Shown: positions 33,323 to 41,651, counted from the stretch's first letter. The stretch: 64,000 nucleotides of DNA from Pseudoglutamicibacter albus (GCF_031458175.1 NZ_JAVDXX010000001.1:1860001-1924000), one strand, 5' to 3'. Made by a program: numbers and translations. The notes: a model not told the origin generated them from the letters alone.

Positions 33323-34324
33323 ATGACTCACCGCAACTCGCCACTGTCAGTCGAGGGACGTCGGCGGCTGGTCGAGCGTTGCAAGACCCGGCCGATCGCT
33401 CACGTGGCAGCTGAGATGGGAATCTCCCGCGCTACCGCGTCAAAGTGGGTCCATCGCCATCGTGAGTTCGGTGAGGTCGGTCTGCTCGACCGCTCATCGA
33501 CGCCTAAGCAATCCCCGACAGCCACCCCCAACGTCGTTGTTCGCGAAGTCGAACGCATGCGGCGCGAGCACAAGTGGTCAGCGGCTCGGATCACGTTCGA
33601 GCTCGAACAGGTCGGCATTCAGATCAGTCGGCGCACGGTGAGTCGCATCCTCACCGACCTGCAGCTCAACCGGCGCCGCTTCATCGACCCGACCGGGGAA
33701 AGTAACCGCGAAGCGAGGAAGATTGTCGCTCGGTGCCCCGGCCACATGGTTCACCTGGACGTCAAGAAGGTCGTCCGAATCCCCGATGGCGGCGGATGGC
33801 GGGCTCATGGCAAGGACAGCCCGGAAGCTCGCGCCGTCGCGCGGACGAAAACCCGCGGCACGCGAGCCGGCTACGTCTACCTCCACTCAGCGATTGACGG
33901 CTACTCACGCCTCGCGTACACCGAGGCTTTGCCGAACGAGCAGGCCGCGACGGCCGTTGCGTTCCTCGCGCGAGCGCGGGCATGGTTCGCGGCTCATGGC
34001 ATCACGCACATCGAACGGATCGTGACCGACAACGGATCCTGTTACCGCGCCTCAGCGTTCGCCGATGCACTGGCCGGGTCGCGGCACCAACGGATCACGC
34101 CCTACACGCCCCGCCACAACGGAAAGATCGAGCGGTACAACCGGATCCTTGCCGAAGAGTTCCTCTATGCACGGACATGGACCTCAGAAGACGAACGCGC
34201 CAACGCCCTCGAGCGCTGGAACCTGCACTACAACTACCACCGCCCGCACGGTGCCGCGGACGGTCAGCCGCCGGCCACGCTCGTGCCAATTCGCGTCAAC
34301 AACGTCCTGGCCTCATACACTTAG
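33323..34324 (+). CDS. IS481-family transposase (mer unit)
   Basis: 333 residues, closely related to the cmx-unit transposase but distinct: HTH AEMGISRATASKWVHRHREFG, catalytic HLDVKKVVRI, AIDGYSRLAY, TDNGSCY, and C-terminal LHYNYHRPHG. It runs through the right terminal repeat, and its TAG stop (34322-34324) lies inside the putative target duplication CTTAGC. Intact, so a likely source of mobility for all three related ends. Confidence 0.92.
   Translation: MTHRNSPLSVEGRRRLVERCKTRPIAHVAAEMGISRATASKWVHRHREFGEVGLLDRSSTPKQSPTATPNVVVREVERMRREHKWSAARITFELEQVGIQISRRTVSRILTDLQLNRRRFIDPTGESNREARKIVARCPGHMVHLDVKKVVRIPDGGGWRAHGKDSPEARAVARTKTRGTRAGYVYLHSAIDGYSRLAYTEALPNEQAATAVAFLARARAWFAAHGITHIERIVTDNGSCYRASAFADALAGSRHQRITPYTPRHNGKIERYNRILAEEFLYARTWTSEDERANALERWNLHYNYHRPHGAADGQPPATLVPIRVNNVLASYT
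34294..34319 (-). repeat. IS481-type terminal inverted repeat (right end of island)
   Basis: CGTCAACAAC-GTCC-TGGCC-TCATACA, identical in sequence to the right repeat of the cmx unit (13559-13584). Confidence 0.8.
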
Positions 34325-34325
34325 C
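34320..34325. repeat. Right copy of the putative 6-bp target duplication
   Basis: CTTAGC, identical to 11161-11166. The IS481 family is known to favour CTAG-like targets; the sequence fits. Confidence 0.65.
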
Positions 34326-34358
34326 CGTAAGGATGAAGAAACAACAAGCAGATGCGGA

Positions 34359-35777
34359 CTAGTCGAGAAGCAGCGCCGGCTCCTCGAGGATCGCCGCGAT
34401 ATCCGCCAAGAACACCGCGCACTTATCGCCGTCAACAATTCGGTGATCAAACGAGCCACCTACCGTGGTGACATACCGTGGAACCACCGCGCCATCGACC
34501 ACCCACGGGCGCTCGCGCACCGTACCGAACGCAACAATCCCCGCCTCTGGAGGGTTGATGATCGGCGTACCCGTATCGATGCCGAGCGTTCCGACGTTCG
34601 TGATCGAGATCGTGCCGTCGCGCATATCCTCCGGCTGGGTCTTGCCGTCGCGGGCGTTGAGCGCAAGATCATTCAACGCGATCGCGAGCTCCTTGAGGCT
34701 CAGCTCATCAGCGTTCTTGATGTTCGGGACGATCAAGCCGCGGTCCGTCGACGCCGCGATACCAAGGTTGATGTAGCCCTTCTGGTGGATCTCCGCGCCG
34801 TTCTGCGTCTCAACCCACGTCGAGTTGATCTCCGGATTACGCTGCGCCGCCCACATCACGGCCTTCGCGACCACCAAAAGCGGGGTGACCTTGACACCCT
34901 CGAAGTCACGCGAAGCCTTCAAGCGGCGCACAAACTCCATGGTGCGGGTCGCGTCCACATCCACGAATAGCGACACATGCGGTGCCGAAAATGCAGAACG
35001 GACCATGGCAGCTGCGGTCGCCTTGCGCACGCCGCGCACCGGAACCACCGTGACCTCGCCCGCAGGCGGCTCCGCCGAAACACCGTTCTGGGCGCCCGCA
35101 CCGAACGATGCGGCAACAGCACCCCGCGGAACCTCACTCGACGCCGCAGGGGCCGAGCTACGGTAGGTTCCCAAACGCTTATCCGCGAACGACGCCAAGT
35201 CCTCCCGCGTCACCTCACCACGAGGGCCAGTCGCCGGGACATCACGCAGATCCACACCCAAATCACGCGCCAACTTACGCACCGGAGGCTTCGCGAGCGA
35301 CGGAACATCCGCCGACCCTGGGAGTGAACGTTGAGCACGCGCCGCCGGACCATCAAACTCCACGCCACGCTCAGCAGAACGCTGCGGGGCACGCCGGCGA
35401 CGAGCACGCAACGACGCCTTATCCGCAACCGGACCAGAGCCCACCAGCGGGCCAGCTTCCTCGGCCGCACCGGCTTCGTCACCGCCAGCGGAAGCCGCGG
35501 ACGCAGCGGAACCGCCACCCGCATCGTCGGCGGTCTCCTCACCCGGGCGAGCGATATCGATCAGCGGCTGACCCACCTCAACCACCTCACCGACCCCGGC
35601 GTGCAGGCGAGTCACCGTCCCCTCAAACGGGCACGGCAACTCAACCAGAGACTTCGCGGTCTCAATCTCAACGAAAGGCTGATTCAGCGCGACCTCATCG
35701 CCCACCGCAACCTTCCACTCAACGATGTCGGCCTCAGTGAGACCCTCGCCCACATCAGGCAAATTGAACGTCGTCAT
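34359..35777 (-). CDS. Dihydrolipoamide acyltransferase (E2) of a 2-oxo-acid dehydrogenase
   Basis: 472 residues: one lipoyl domain (residues 1-78, lipoylated Lys in EIETAKSLVEL), an Ala/Pro/Gly-rich linker, a peripheral subunit-binding domain (VRKLARDLGVDLRDVPATGPRGEVTRED), and the acyltransferase core with SFDHRIVDGDK. AAGGA precedes the ATG, 21 bases after the E1-beta stop. The single lipoyl domain and partner E1 subunits fit a branched-chain (bkd-type) complex. The island begins 34 bases after its stop codon. Confidence 0.92.
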   Translation of the reverse strand: MTTFNLPDVGEGLTEADIVEWKVAVGDEVALNQPFVEIETAKSLVELPCPFEGTVTRLHAGVGEVVEVGQPLIDIARPGEETADDAGGGSAASAASAGGDEAGAAEEAGPLVGSGPVADKASLRARRRRAPQRSAERGVEFDGPAARAQRSLPGSADVPSLAKPPVRKLARDLGVDLRDVPATGPRGEVTREDLASFADKRLGTYRSSAPAASSEVPRGAVAASFGAGAQNGVSAEPPAGEVTVVPVRGVRKATAAAMVRSAFSAPHVSLFVDVDATRTMEFVRRLKASRDFEGVKVTPLLVVAKAVMWAAQRNPEINSTWVETQNGAEIHQKGYINLGIAASTDRGLIVPNIKNADELSLKELAIALNDLALNARDGKTQPEDMRDGTISITNVGTLGIDTGTPIINPPEAGIVAFGTVRERPWVVDGAVVPRYVTTVGGSFDHRIVDGDKCAVFLADIAAILEEPALLLD

Positions 35778-35798
35778 CTCAAAATCCTTCCAAAGTGC

Positions 35799-36785
35799 CT
35801 AGTGTTCGAACGTGCGGTCCAACGCATCAACGATCCGGTCAATGTTCGGCAGATAATCTGCCTCAACCCGCGACGGCGGATACGGCATGTGATAGCCGCC
35901 CACCCGCTCAATCGGGGCCTCCAACGCGTAGAAGCAACGGTGCCCGATGCGCGCCGCGATTTCCGCTCCGAGGCCCTGGAACGTTGGGGCCTCGTGTGCG
36001 ATGACGAGGCGGCCGGTCTTAGCCACGGAGGCTTCGATCGCGTCGAAATCGATGGGGTTCAGGGAGCGCAGGTCGATCACTTCGACGTCGAGGTCTTCCG
36101 TCTCCAGCGCTGCTGCCGCGGCGAGCGCGGTAGGCACCACTGGGCCCCACGCGAGCAGCGTCGCATCCGTGCCTTCGCGGACGACCATCGCCTGATCCGG
36201 CGTGGCCTCGCGGTTCTCGGTGTCGACCTCGCCGCGTAGCCAGTAGCGGCGCTTCGGTTCAAAGAAAATCACCGGATCATCCAGCTCAAACGCTTCCTGG
36301 ATCATCCAGTACGCATCGTGTGGCGAGGACGGCGTCATGATGCGGATACCGGCGGTGTGCGCGAACAGCGCTTCCGGCGATTCAGAGTGGTGCTCCACCG
36401 AACCGATCCCGCCACCGTATGGAACGCGGATCACGACGGGGAGGTTGACCCTGCCGCGCGTACGGGCGAACATCTTGGCCAGCTGGGTCGTGATCTGGTT
36501 GAAGGCCGGGAAAATGAAGCCGTCGAACTGGATCTCCGCGAGCGGGCGGTAGCCGCGCATCGCCATGCCGATGCTCGTGCCGATGATGCCGGATTCCGCG
36601 AGCGGGGAATCCACGACCCGGTCTTCACCGAAGTCTTTCTGGAGGCCGTCCGTCACGCGGTACACGCCGCCGAGCTTGCCGATGTCCTCACCGATCAAGA
36701 GCGAGCGCGGGTTGGTTTCGAGGATGCGGCGCAGGCCAGCGTTGATCGCGCCAGCAATAGTCATGCGTTGCGTGCTCACGTTCAC
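35799..36785 (-). CDS. 2-oxo-acid dehydrogenase E1 component, beta subunit
   Basis: 328 residues, transketolase-like pyrimidine-binding and C-terminal domains (LLIGEDIGKLGGVYRVTDGL, PLAESGIIGTSIGMAMRGYRP, PYGGGIGSVEHHSESPEALFAH). With the alpha subunit it binds thiamine diphosphate and decarboxylates the 2-oxo acid. The GTG start overlaps the E1-alpha stop by four bases (GTGA). Confidence 0.92.
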   Translation of the reverse strand: MNVSTQRMTIAGAINAGLRRILETNPRSLLIGEDIGKLGGVYRVTDGLQKDFGEDRVVDSPLAESGIIGTSIGMAMRGYRPLAEIQFDGFIFPAFNQITTQLAKMFARTRGRVNLPVVIRVPYGGGIGSVEHHSESPEALFAHTAGIRIMTPSSPHDAYWMIQEAFELDDPVIFFEPKRRYWLRGEVDTENREATPDQAMVVREGTDATLLAWGPVVPTALAAAAALETEDLDVEVIDLRSLNPIDFDAIEASVAKTGRLVIAHEAPTFQGLGAEIAARIGHRCFYALEAPIERVGGYHMPYPPSRVEADYLPNIDRIVDALDRTFEH

Positions 36786-37981
36786 GCCCCCTTCCCGGCG
36801 TCGGCGGCGTCGGCCTGGTTAGTTTCATCGTCTTCAAGCGATTCCATGAAGGCCCGATGCTCGGCTCGCTCTTGCTCGACGAGCGGGTGTGGGTGTGCGT
36901 AGACGTGCTCGAATTGCTCGTCGAGCGTCGCGCCGGCAAAGTTCAGGACGGCGTCGCGGACTTCGGCGGTGCGAGCTGCGGCTTGTTCTTCGACCTGGTC
37001 GAAGAATGACTCATCGACCCCGCATTCCTCGAGGAACGTGCGTGCACGCACGAGCGGATCACGCGGAGCCCAGCTTTCCTCTTCCGGACGGCCACGGTAC
37101 TTGGTTGGGTCGTCGGCGGTCGTGTGCGCGCCGAGGCGGTAGGTTTCCGCCTCGATCAGCACCGGGCCCTTGCCGCTGCGAGCATGCTCGAGCGCCCACT
37201 GAGTCACCGCGTGGACTGCGAGCACATCGTTGCCATCAACACGGACGCTCGGGAAGCCGTAACCCGCGGCACGCTGCGCGAGCGGGACCTTGGATTGGGT
37301 TTCGAACGGAACCGAAATGGCCCACCGGTTGTTCTGGCAGAAGAACACTACGGGTGACTGGTTGCTCGCCGCGAAAACCATGGATTCGTGGACATCGCCT
37401 TCAGACGACGAACCGTCACCGAAGCATGCGATGACAGCCTCACCATCTTGCGCGAGCTTGGCTGGATCCCATCCGGCCTGGTCCCGCTGAATGCCCATCG
37501 CGTAGCCGGTTGCGTGCAGAGTCTGGGCCGCGAGCACGAGCGTGTAGACCTGGAAATTGTGCTCGTTAGGATCCCATCCGGAGTGGCCTTCACCGCGGAA
37601 GAGACGGAAAAGGTCAGTGATGCTCACGTCGCGAGCGAGCGCCATCGCGTGTTCACGGTAGGTCGGGAAAACAAAGTCGCTTGAGCGTGCAGCGCTAATG
37701 GCGCCGACCTGCGCGGCCTCTTGGCCTTGCAACGGAACCCACAGGACGAGCTCACCCTGTCGCTGAAGGATTGAACCTTCTTGGTCAACACGGCGAGCGA
37801 TCACCATGTCCCGATAGAACTCTTGATAGTCCTCGACCGTGAGGTCCGTGACCCAATGGTCCCAATCAGGGTTGGCGATTCGCCGACCTTCTGCATCCAG
37901 CATCTGCACAGGCTCCGAGTTCAGGACCTGTTGCATGACCTGGCGAGAGTCTGGCCCGCTGTTCGCTGGGATGACCGTCAT
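36782..37981 (-). CDS. 2-oxo-acid dehydrogenase E1 component, alpha subunit
   Basis: 399 residues. The thiamine-diphosphate motif runs from GDGSSSEGDVHESM to FFCQNNRWAIS (GDG-x-NN), and RLGAHTTADDP contains the regulatory-loop region. GQEAAQVGA and FPTYREH favour a branched-chain or general 2-oxo-acid type over classic pyruvate PdhA. The ATG at 37981 is chosen for GAGGAG five bases upstream. First gene of the operon, preceded by a terminator and two ATATTCC palindromes. Confidence 0.9.
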   Translation of the reverse strand: MTVIPANSGPDSRQVMQQVLNSEPVQMLDAEGRRIANPDWDHWVTDLTVEDYQEFYRDMVIARRVDQEGSILQRQGELVLWVPLQGQEAAQVGAISAARSSDFVFPTYREHAMALARDVSITDLFRLFRGEGHSGWDPNEHNFQVYTLVLAAQTLHATGYAMGIQRDQAGWDPAKLAQDGEAVIACFGDGSSSEGDVHESMVFAASNQSPVVFFCQNNRWAISVPFETQSKVPLAQRAAGYGFPSVRVDGNDVLAVHAVTQWALEHARSGKGPVLIEAETYRLGAHTTADDPTKYRGRPEEESWAPRDPLVRARTFLEECGVDESFFDQVEEQAAARTAEVRDAVLNFAGATLDEQFEHVYAHPHPLVEQERAEHRAFMESLEDDETNQADAADAGKGA

Positions 37982-38045
37982 ACCGCTCCTCACGTGCTTC
38001 GATTCAGCGGCGTATGTGATGCAACCGAATCCCGCACAGGCTATT

Positions 38046-38067
38046 CATATTCCGTCTGCGGAATATG
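38046..38067. promoter_or_regulatory. Palindrome upstream of the E1-alpha gene
   Basis: CATATTCCG-TCTG-CGGAATATG, a perfect inverted repeat centred about 75 bases before the E1-alpha start. It shares the core ATATTCC-N6-GGAATAT with 38186-38211, so it is a good operator candidate for a dimeric regulator of this operon. Confidence 0.65.
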
Positions 38068-38125
38068 ACTTCTTAGCTTTTACATTCCTTGTGAGCCTAC
38101 CCGCATTCACGGCACAAAAGGAAGT

Positions 38126-38166
38126 GCTTTGGGCCGCAGAAATCGCGTATTTCTGCGGCCCAAAGC
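38126..38166 (-). terminator. Strong terminator after the aminotransferase gene
   Basis: A perfect 18-base stem (38126-38143 with 38149-38166, GC core GGGCCGCAG) around a five-base loop, about 50 bases past the aminotransferase stop. Minus-strand bases after it include CCTTTTG. It separates that gene from the E1-alpha promoter. Confidence 0.8.
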
Positions 38167-38185
38167 TGTATTTAGTTTGCCTCCC

Positions 38186-38211
38186 TAGATATTCCTCTTT
38201 TGGAATATCTA
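38186..38211. promoter_or_regulatory. Second ATATTCC palindrome
   Basis: TAGATATTCC-TCTTTT-GGAATATCTA, perfect ten-base arms, just past the aminotransferase stop. It has the same core and spacer length as the palindrome at 38046-38067. The two flank the terminator, about 140 bases apart. Confidence 0.6.
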
Positions 38212-38215
38212 GCGG

Positions 38216-39325
38216 TTAGCTGCGCTTGATGAACTCTGCACAGAGCTCAATGAAGCGCGCATTTCCTTCTGGTTCGCCGATGGAAACGCGCACGCCCTCG
38301 CCTTCGAAAGCACGCACCGAGAGCGCCTGCTGGCCGGCGGCCTCTGCGAACTCTGCGGCGCGCTCACCGAGTGGGAGCCAAACGAAGTTCGCGTGCGTCT
38401 CTGGGATCTTCCAACCTTGCTCCGTCAGCGCAGCGACGACCTTATTGCGTTCCTGCACGGTCTCTTCGACGCGTTCGAGCACTTCGTCAATCGCATCGAG
38501 CGAGGCGACTGCGGCGGCTTCTGCCACGGAGGAGACACCGAAAGGTACTGCGACCTTGCGCAGGTATTGGGTGATGTGCGGCTGGGATACCGAGTATCCG
38601 ACGCGCAGGTTGGCAAGCGAGTGCGCTTTGGAGAAGGTGCGGAGCGCGACCACGTTGGGGTGCTTGCGGTATAGCTCAAGCCCGTTGACGGCTTCATCGT
38701 CGCGCAGGTATTCGAGGTAGGCCTCATCGATCACGACGAGGACGTTGGTTGGGACCTTGCTCAGTAGGTCTTCGACTTCGGCGGTGCGCAGCACGGGGCC
38801 GGTCGGGTTGTTGGGGGTGCAGAGGATCATGACGGATGTGTTTTCCGTGACGGCCTCCACCATCGCATCGAGGTCGATGCGGTGGTCTTCGGTCAGGGGA
38901 ACCTGCACCGAGGTGGCGCCTGCGGTTTCCACGATGATCGGGTACGCCTCGAAGGATCGCCACGGGTAGATGACTTCGTCCCCTGTGCCGTCTTCGTTGG
39001 TTCCGGCGAAGGCGTTGATGATTTGGGTCAGAGCGCCAAGCGATCCGGTTCCGGTGACGATGTCCTCGGCTGGGATGTCGAAGTGTTCTGCGAGCCGGTT
39101 GCGTAGCTTGGTGGAGAGCGGGTCCGGGTAGCGGTTGTAGTCCTCATAAGCCTTGATGGCTTGGGCTACGGATGGGACTGGGGTGCCGGGATTCTCGTTG
39201 GAGGAGAGTTTATAGGGCTGGAGTCCCGGAATCACCACGGGCGGTTTGCCCGCTTTATAGGCGGGGAGGCGGCCGATTACGGGGCGTGGTGAGGGAGTTG
39301 CAGCGTTTTCTGTGACATCAGACAT
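38216..39325 (-). CDS. hisC: HisC-type PLP aminotransferase (histidinol-phosphate or aromatic)
   Basis: 369 residues, fold-type I. KLSSNENPGTPVP, YPDPLSTKLRNRLAEH, CTPNNPTGP, IDEAYLEY and the PLP lysine in TFSKAHSLANLRVGY are HisC/Pat family signatures. In Actinobacteria members outside the his operon often act as aromatic amino-acid aminotransferases (Pat), so the hisC symbol is provisional. No his genes are nearby. Next to the 2-oxo-acid dehydrogenase operon, a role in amino-acid catabolism is also possible. Confidence 0.8.
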   Translation of the reverse strand: MSDVTENAATPSPRPVIGRLPAYKAGKPPVVIPGLQPYKLSSNENPGTPVPSVAQAIKAYEDYNRYPDPLSTKLRNRLAEHFDIPAEDIVTGTGSLGALTQIINAFAGTNEDGTGDEVIYPWRSFEAYPIIVETAGATSVQVPLTEDHRIDLDAMVEAVTENTSVMILCTPNNPTGPVLRTAEVEDLLSKVPTNVLVVIDEAYLEYLRDDEAVNGLELYRKHPNVVALRTFSKAHSLANLRVGYSVSQPHITQYLRKVAVPFGVSSVAEAAAVASLDAIDEVLERVEETVQERNKVVAALTEQGWKIPETHANFVWLPLGERAAEFAEAAGQQALSVRAFEGEGVRVSIGEPEGNARFIELCAEFIKRS

Positions 39326-39531
39326 ATCGCTAGGGTATTCCTTCTACGGACGTTCGCGCACCTTAAGTTTGTGAGGCTGGACACATTGCCGGTTGTGTCC
39401 GACTTGCTTCGTATGATGCGTCGCTTTCTTCTCGTGGCGATGCCAGCTCGTCTATGAGTTTCGCTTGAATTTTGCCTCGATTCATACTCGGGGTTGAGGA
39501 TCTGTTGAGGGCAGCGTGGGATGCTGTATCT

Positions 39532-39933
39532 ATGCGTCTCTTGATTAGTGCTATCGTCAACGCGCTTGCGCTTGCTGCGGCGGCTTCTATCGTCAGCGGT
39601 ATCCACATCGGCCCTGTTAATGGTTCGGATCATTCGGGTTCTGTGATGGCCTCCTATCTTTTCGCGGGAGCGTTGTTCGGCGTTGTCAACGCGGCTTTGG
39701 GGAAGTTCATTCGGATTATTTCGATTCCGCTCTATTGCTTGACGTTGGGTCTTTTCGCGCTCGTGGTCAACGCGCTGTTGTTTGAGCTCACGGCGTGGCT
39801 TTCCAACCTCACGGGCCTGATCGTGTTCTCGATTGGCTCGTTCTTCTGGGACGGCATCCTGGGTGCGCTCATCGTCTCGATCGTGTCCGCACTCATCGGT
39901 TTGACGATGCGCGCGCTCCGCCTGGGAGCCTGA
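39532..39933 (+). CDS. Four-TM phage-holin-family membrane protein
   Basis: 133 residues from the ATG at 39532, four hydrophobic segments. The sequence (NALALAAAASIVSGIHI, FGVVNAALGKFIRIISIPLYCLTLGLFALVVNAL) fits the Phage_holin_4_2 (PF04020) family of cellular proteins, which are named holins by similarity but are not phage lysis genes. Function unknown. The open frame extends upstream to 39472 without conservation. Confidence 0.82.
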   Translation: MRLLISAIVNALALAAAASIVSGIHIGPVNGSDHSGSVMASYLFAGALFGVVNAALGKFIRIISIPLYCLTLGLFALVVNALLFELTAWLSNLTGLIVFSIGSFFWDGILGALIVSIVSALIGLTMRALRLGA

Positions 39934-39945
39934 CCTGCACCCGGT

Positions 39946-41361
39946 TCAGAAGCGTATACGGAGCGGCCGCAAGACTGTGGGTGGCGGGATTATAGGAGGT
40001 AATCGAACCTTTGAGCCGTTGGAGGTTTTGAAGCGGTAGGTTTCGGTGATCTTCAGATCATCGAGTTCCATCTGCTTCTTAATGTCCGAGAGTGCGGTGT
40101 CTTGGACTCCATCGGCCACCCGGGCATGGTCGAGATAGTTATGGGAGCCGTGGTCTGAACCGAGCAAGTCAGGTTTGCTGGATGCGACCCGATCCCTACT
40201 CTTAGAGAACACGGCAACGCGATTCGGTGAAACTTTGAGCGGGGCAGTTGCCCCGAGTGCTGGAATCGCATCATCAGGGTCGATCAGCATCAATTGCGGC
40301 GCATCCGTTGGCGGATCGTCATCCCCGTGAGGGGCGCCCGCCGTAAACGTTCCTTTGAGCTTGTACTGTTCTTTGAACTCTTGGTCGTGCGCCAGGTTCA
40401 AGGAATGCGTCCCACCTTGCGAATGGCCATTCAGATACACGCCGTCCCCCGGCATCGCGCCAGCTTCTTTGAGGGCTGCTTCGACTGCGTTGCGCACGTC
40501 GTCGGTGTTGTTGTCGAATGCTTGAGCCATACGTCGCAATCCCCACGTTGAGCCCCCGGACATGTTGGTTCCTGGAATCGTGACAATCCACCTGTGTTCC
40601 CCGGACGAAGTCACAGCTTTACTCACCATAATGGAACCGTGGCCTTCCCCTGCCAGTTGTTGGTGTTCAATCCATGTGGTGAGTTTCGTAGCATCCGTAC
40701 GCATAGTTGTTACCTCTTCTTTTCCTGCCACCACAATGTTCGGGGCGAAATCGAACAACACGGAGAACAGAGTTCTGACAGTCCTAGCACCGACTTTTTT
40801 CAGCTCAGCCGCATTCATTTCGTTTCGCAGGTTCATGCTGAGCAACCCGGGTGAGTAAATGGTGAAAGCTAAAATCGCCATTTCCTCTTTCCACTCCGGC
40901 ATCGCCTGCATCATATTGAGGACAGCCCCCACTGATGCGTCCGTATCCGCGTACCCGATCGTGGACAGGTTCTGCGATTCAGCTTGCTCATAATTCTCTG
41001 CCGCGCGACTCAGGCTCTGTTCAAGTTTGTCGACGCTAGCAGAGGAATGCATCATCTGTTCAGAAGCCTTGCGTGCCGCCTCTCTAACCTGTTGCAACGC
41101 GCGAAAGATCTCAAGATACTCGTCCCCCTGCAGGCCGTTCCCCTCCGGCACGTCTGAGCACGCCCTGCTCAAACGCCCCCAATCTGGTTGATAGGCTCGC
41201 ATCTCGCCGGCAGCTAGTTTGAGTGAACCGCTCACAACCTCTATCGAGTGACCACCGCCAAACACCTGCATCCCGTGGTCCCCACCGGCACCGTTGCCGC
41301 CTGCGTCGTTACCACCGGGGCCATTACCCACGGTCAAACCACTCGCCACAACCACCGTCAC
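39946..41361 (-). CDS. Alpha/beta-hydrolase with helical WXG/LXG-like N-terminus
   Basis: 471 residues from a GTG at 41361 overlapping the stop of the small WXG-like gene (GTGA). A Gly/Asn-rich start is followed by about 150 residues of amphipathic helices (EVVSGSLKLAAGEMRAY, LEIFRALQQVREAARKASEQM), resembling T7SS-associated LXG/WXG-like modules. The C-terminal half is an alpha/beta hydrolase with IVTIPGTN and nucleophile GHSQGG, then a likely Asp (LMLIDPDD) and His (GSHNYLDH). It may be an exported lipase or esterase effector (inference). Confidence 0.65.
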   Translation of the reverse strand: MTVVVASGLTVGNGPGGNDAGGNGAGGDHGMQVFGGGHSIEVVSGSLKLAAGEMRAYQPDWGRLSRACSDVPEGNGLQGDEYLEIFRALQQVREAARKASEQMMHSSASVDKLEQSLSRAAENYEQAESQNLSTIGYADTDASVGAVLNMMQAMPEWKEEMAILAFTIYSPGLLSMNLRNEMNAAELKKVGARTVRTLFSVLFDFAPNIVVAGKEEVTTMRTDATKLTTWIEHQQLAGEGHGSIMVSKAVTSSGEHRWIVTIPGTNMSGGSTWGLRRMAQAFDNNTDDVRNAVEAALKEAGAMPGDGVYLNGHSQGGTHSLNLAHDQEFKEQYKLKGTFTAGAPHGDDDPPTDAPQLMLIDPDDAIPALGATAPLKVSPNRVAVFSKSRDRVASSKPDLLGSDHGSHNYLDHARVADGVQDTALSDIKKQMELDDLKITETYRFKTSNGSKVRLPPIIPPPTVLRPLRIRF

Positions 41362-41651
41362 TGCACCCCCGTCAGGTCTAGCCCGATTCCCAACCTGATG
41401 CGCTGCTCGTTGATGGCCGCTAAAGCTGCCGCTGCACAAGCCTGCACATCCTTCAAGGACGCTCCAGCACCGTGCATGATGAGCGATGCCTCATCTCGTG
41501 CCGATTCGTAGCGGTGCTTAGCTTTCCCTTTCCAATCCGGAATCTGACACCGATTCACAGCCGCATGAGCCGCTGTGACATCAGACTCCATGCCATACAA
41601 CATGTGGATATAACACTCAACGCTGATACGCAGATCGTTCAACGCATGCAT
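41358..41651 (-). CDS. WXG100-like small protein
   Basis: 97 residues, all-helical, with W-K-G at positions 40-42 in a central turn (PDWKGKAKHRYESARDEA). Size and motif match the ESAT-6/WXG100 family. The ATG at 41651 has AAGGAGG five bases upstream. It is coupled by a GTGA overlap to the hydrolase gene, the usual layout of an Esx partner plus a larger substrate. No Esx secretion ATPase is in the window. Confidence 0.6.
   Translation of the reverse strand: MHALNDLRISVECYIHMLYGMESDVTAAHAAVNRCQIPDWKGKAKHRYESARDEASLIMHGAGASLKDVQACAAAALAAINEQRIRLGIGLDLTGVQ

Larger units (their letters stand above)
11167..34319. mobile_element. 23.15-kb composite IS481-type resistance island
   Basis: The block is bounded by inverted 26-bp ends (left 11167-11192, right 34294-34319), both beginning TGT when read inwards and sharing GGCCA and GTTGTTGACG blocks. 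CTTAGC flanks both sides. The block separates the E2 gene from the aldolase-lactonase genes, which share its strand. Cargo: two cmx genes, tetR-tet, mer genes, a two-component system, a PheS-like ligase, and broken conjugation genes. Whether the outer ends moved as a unit, or the structure arose by successive insertions and deletions, cannot be settled here. Confidence 0.75.
28774..34319 (+). mobile_element. IS481-ended mercury-resistance unit
   Basis: Left repeat at 28774-28799, right repeat at 34294-34319, a single transposase at the right end, and merR-merA-merB-transport genes as passengers. No other IS end lies between the mer genes and the transposase. This repeats the plan of the cmx unit: left end, cargo, transposase, right end. 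Confidence 0.6.
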
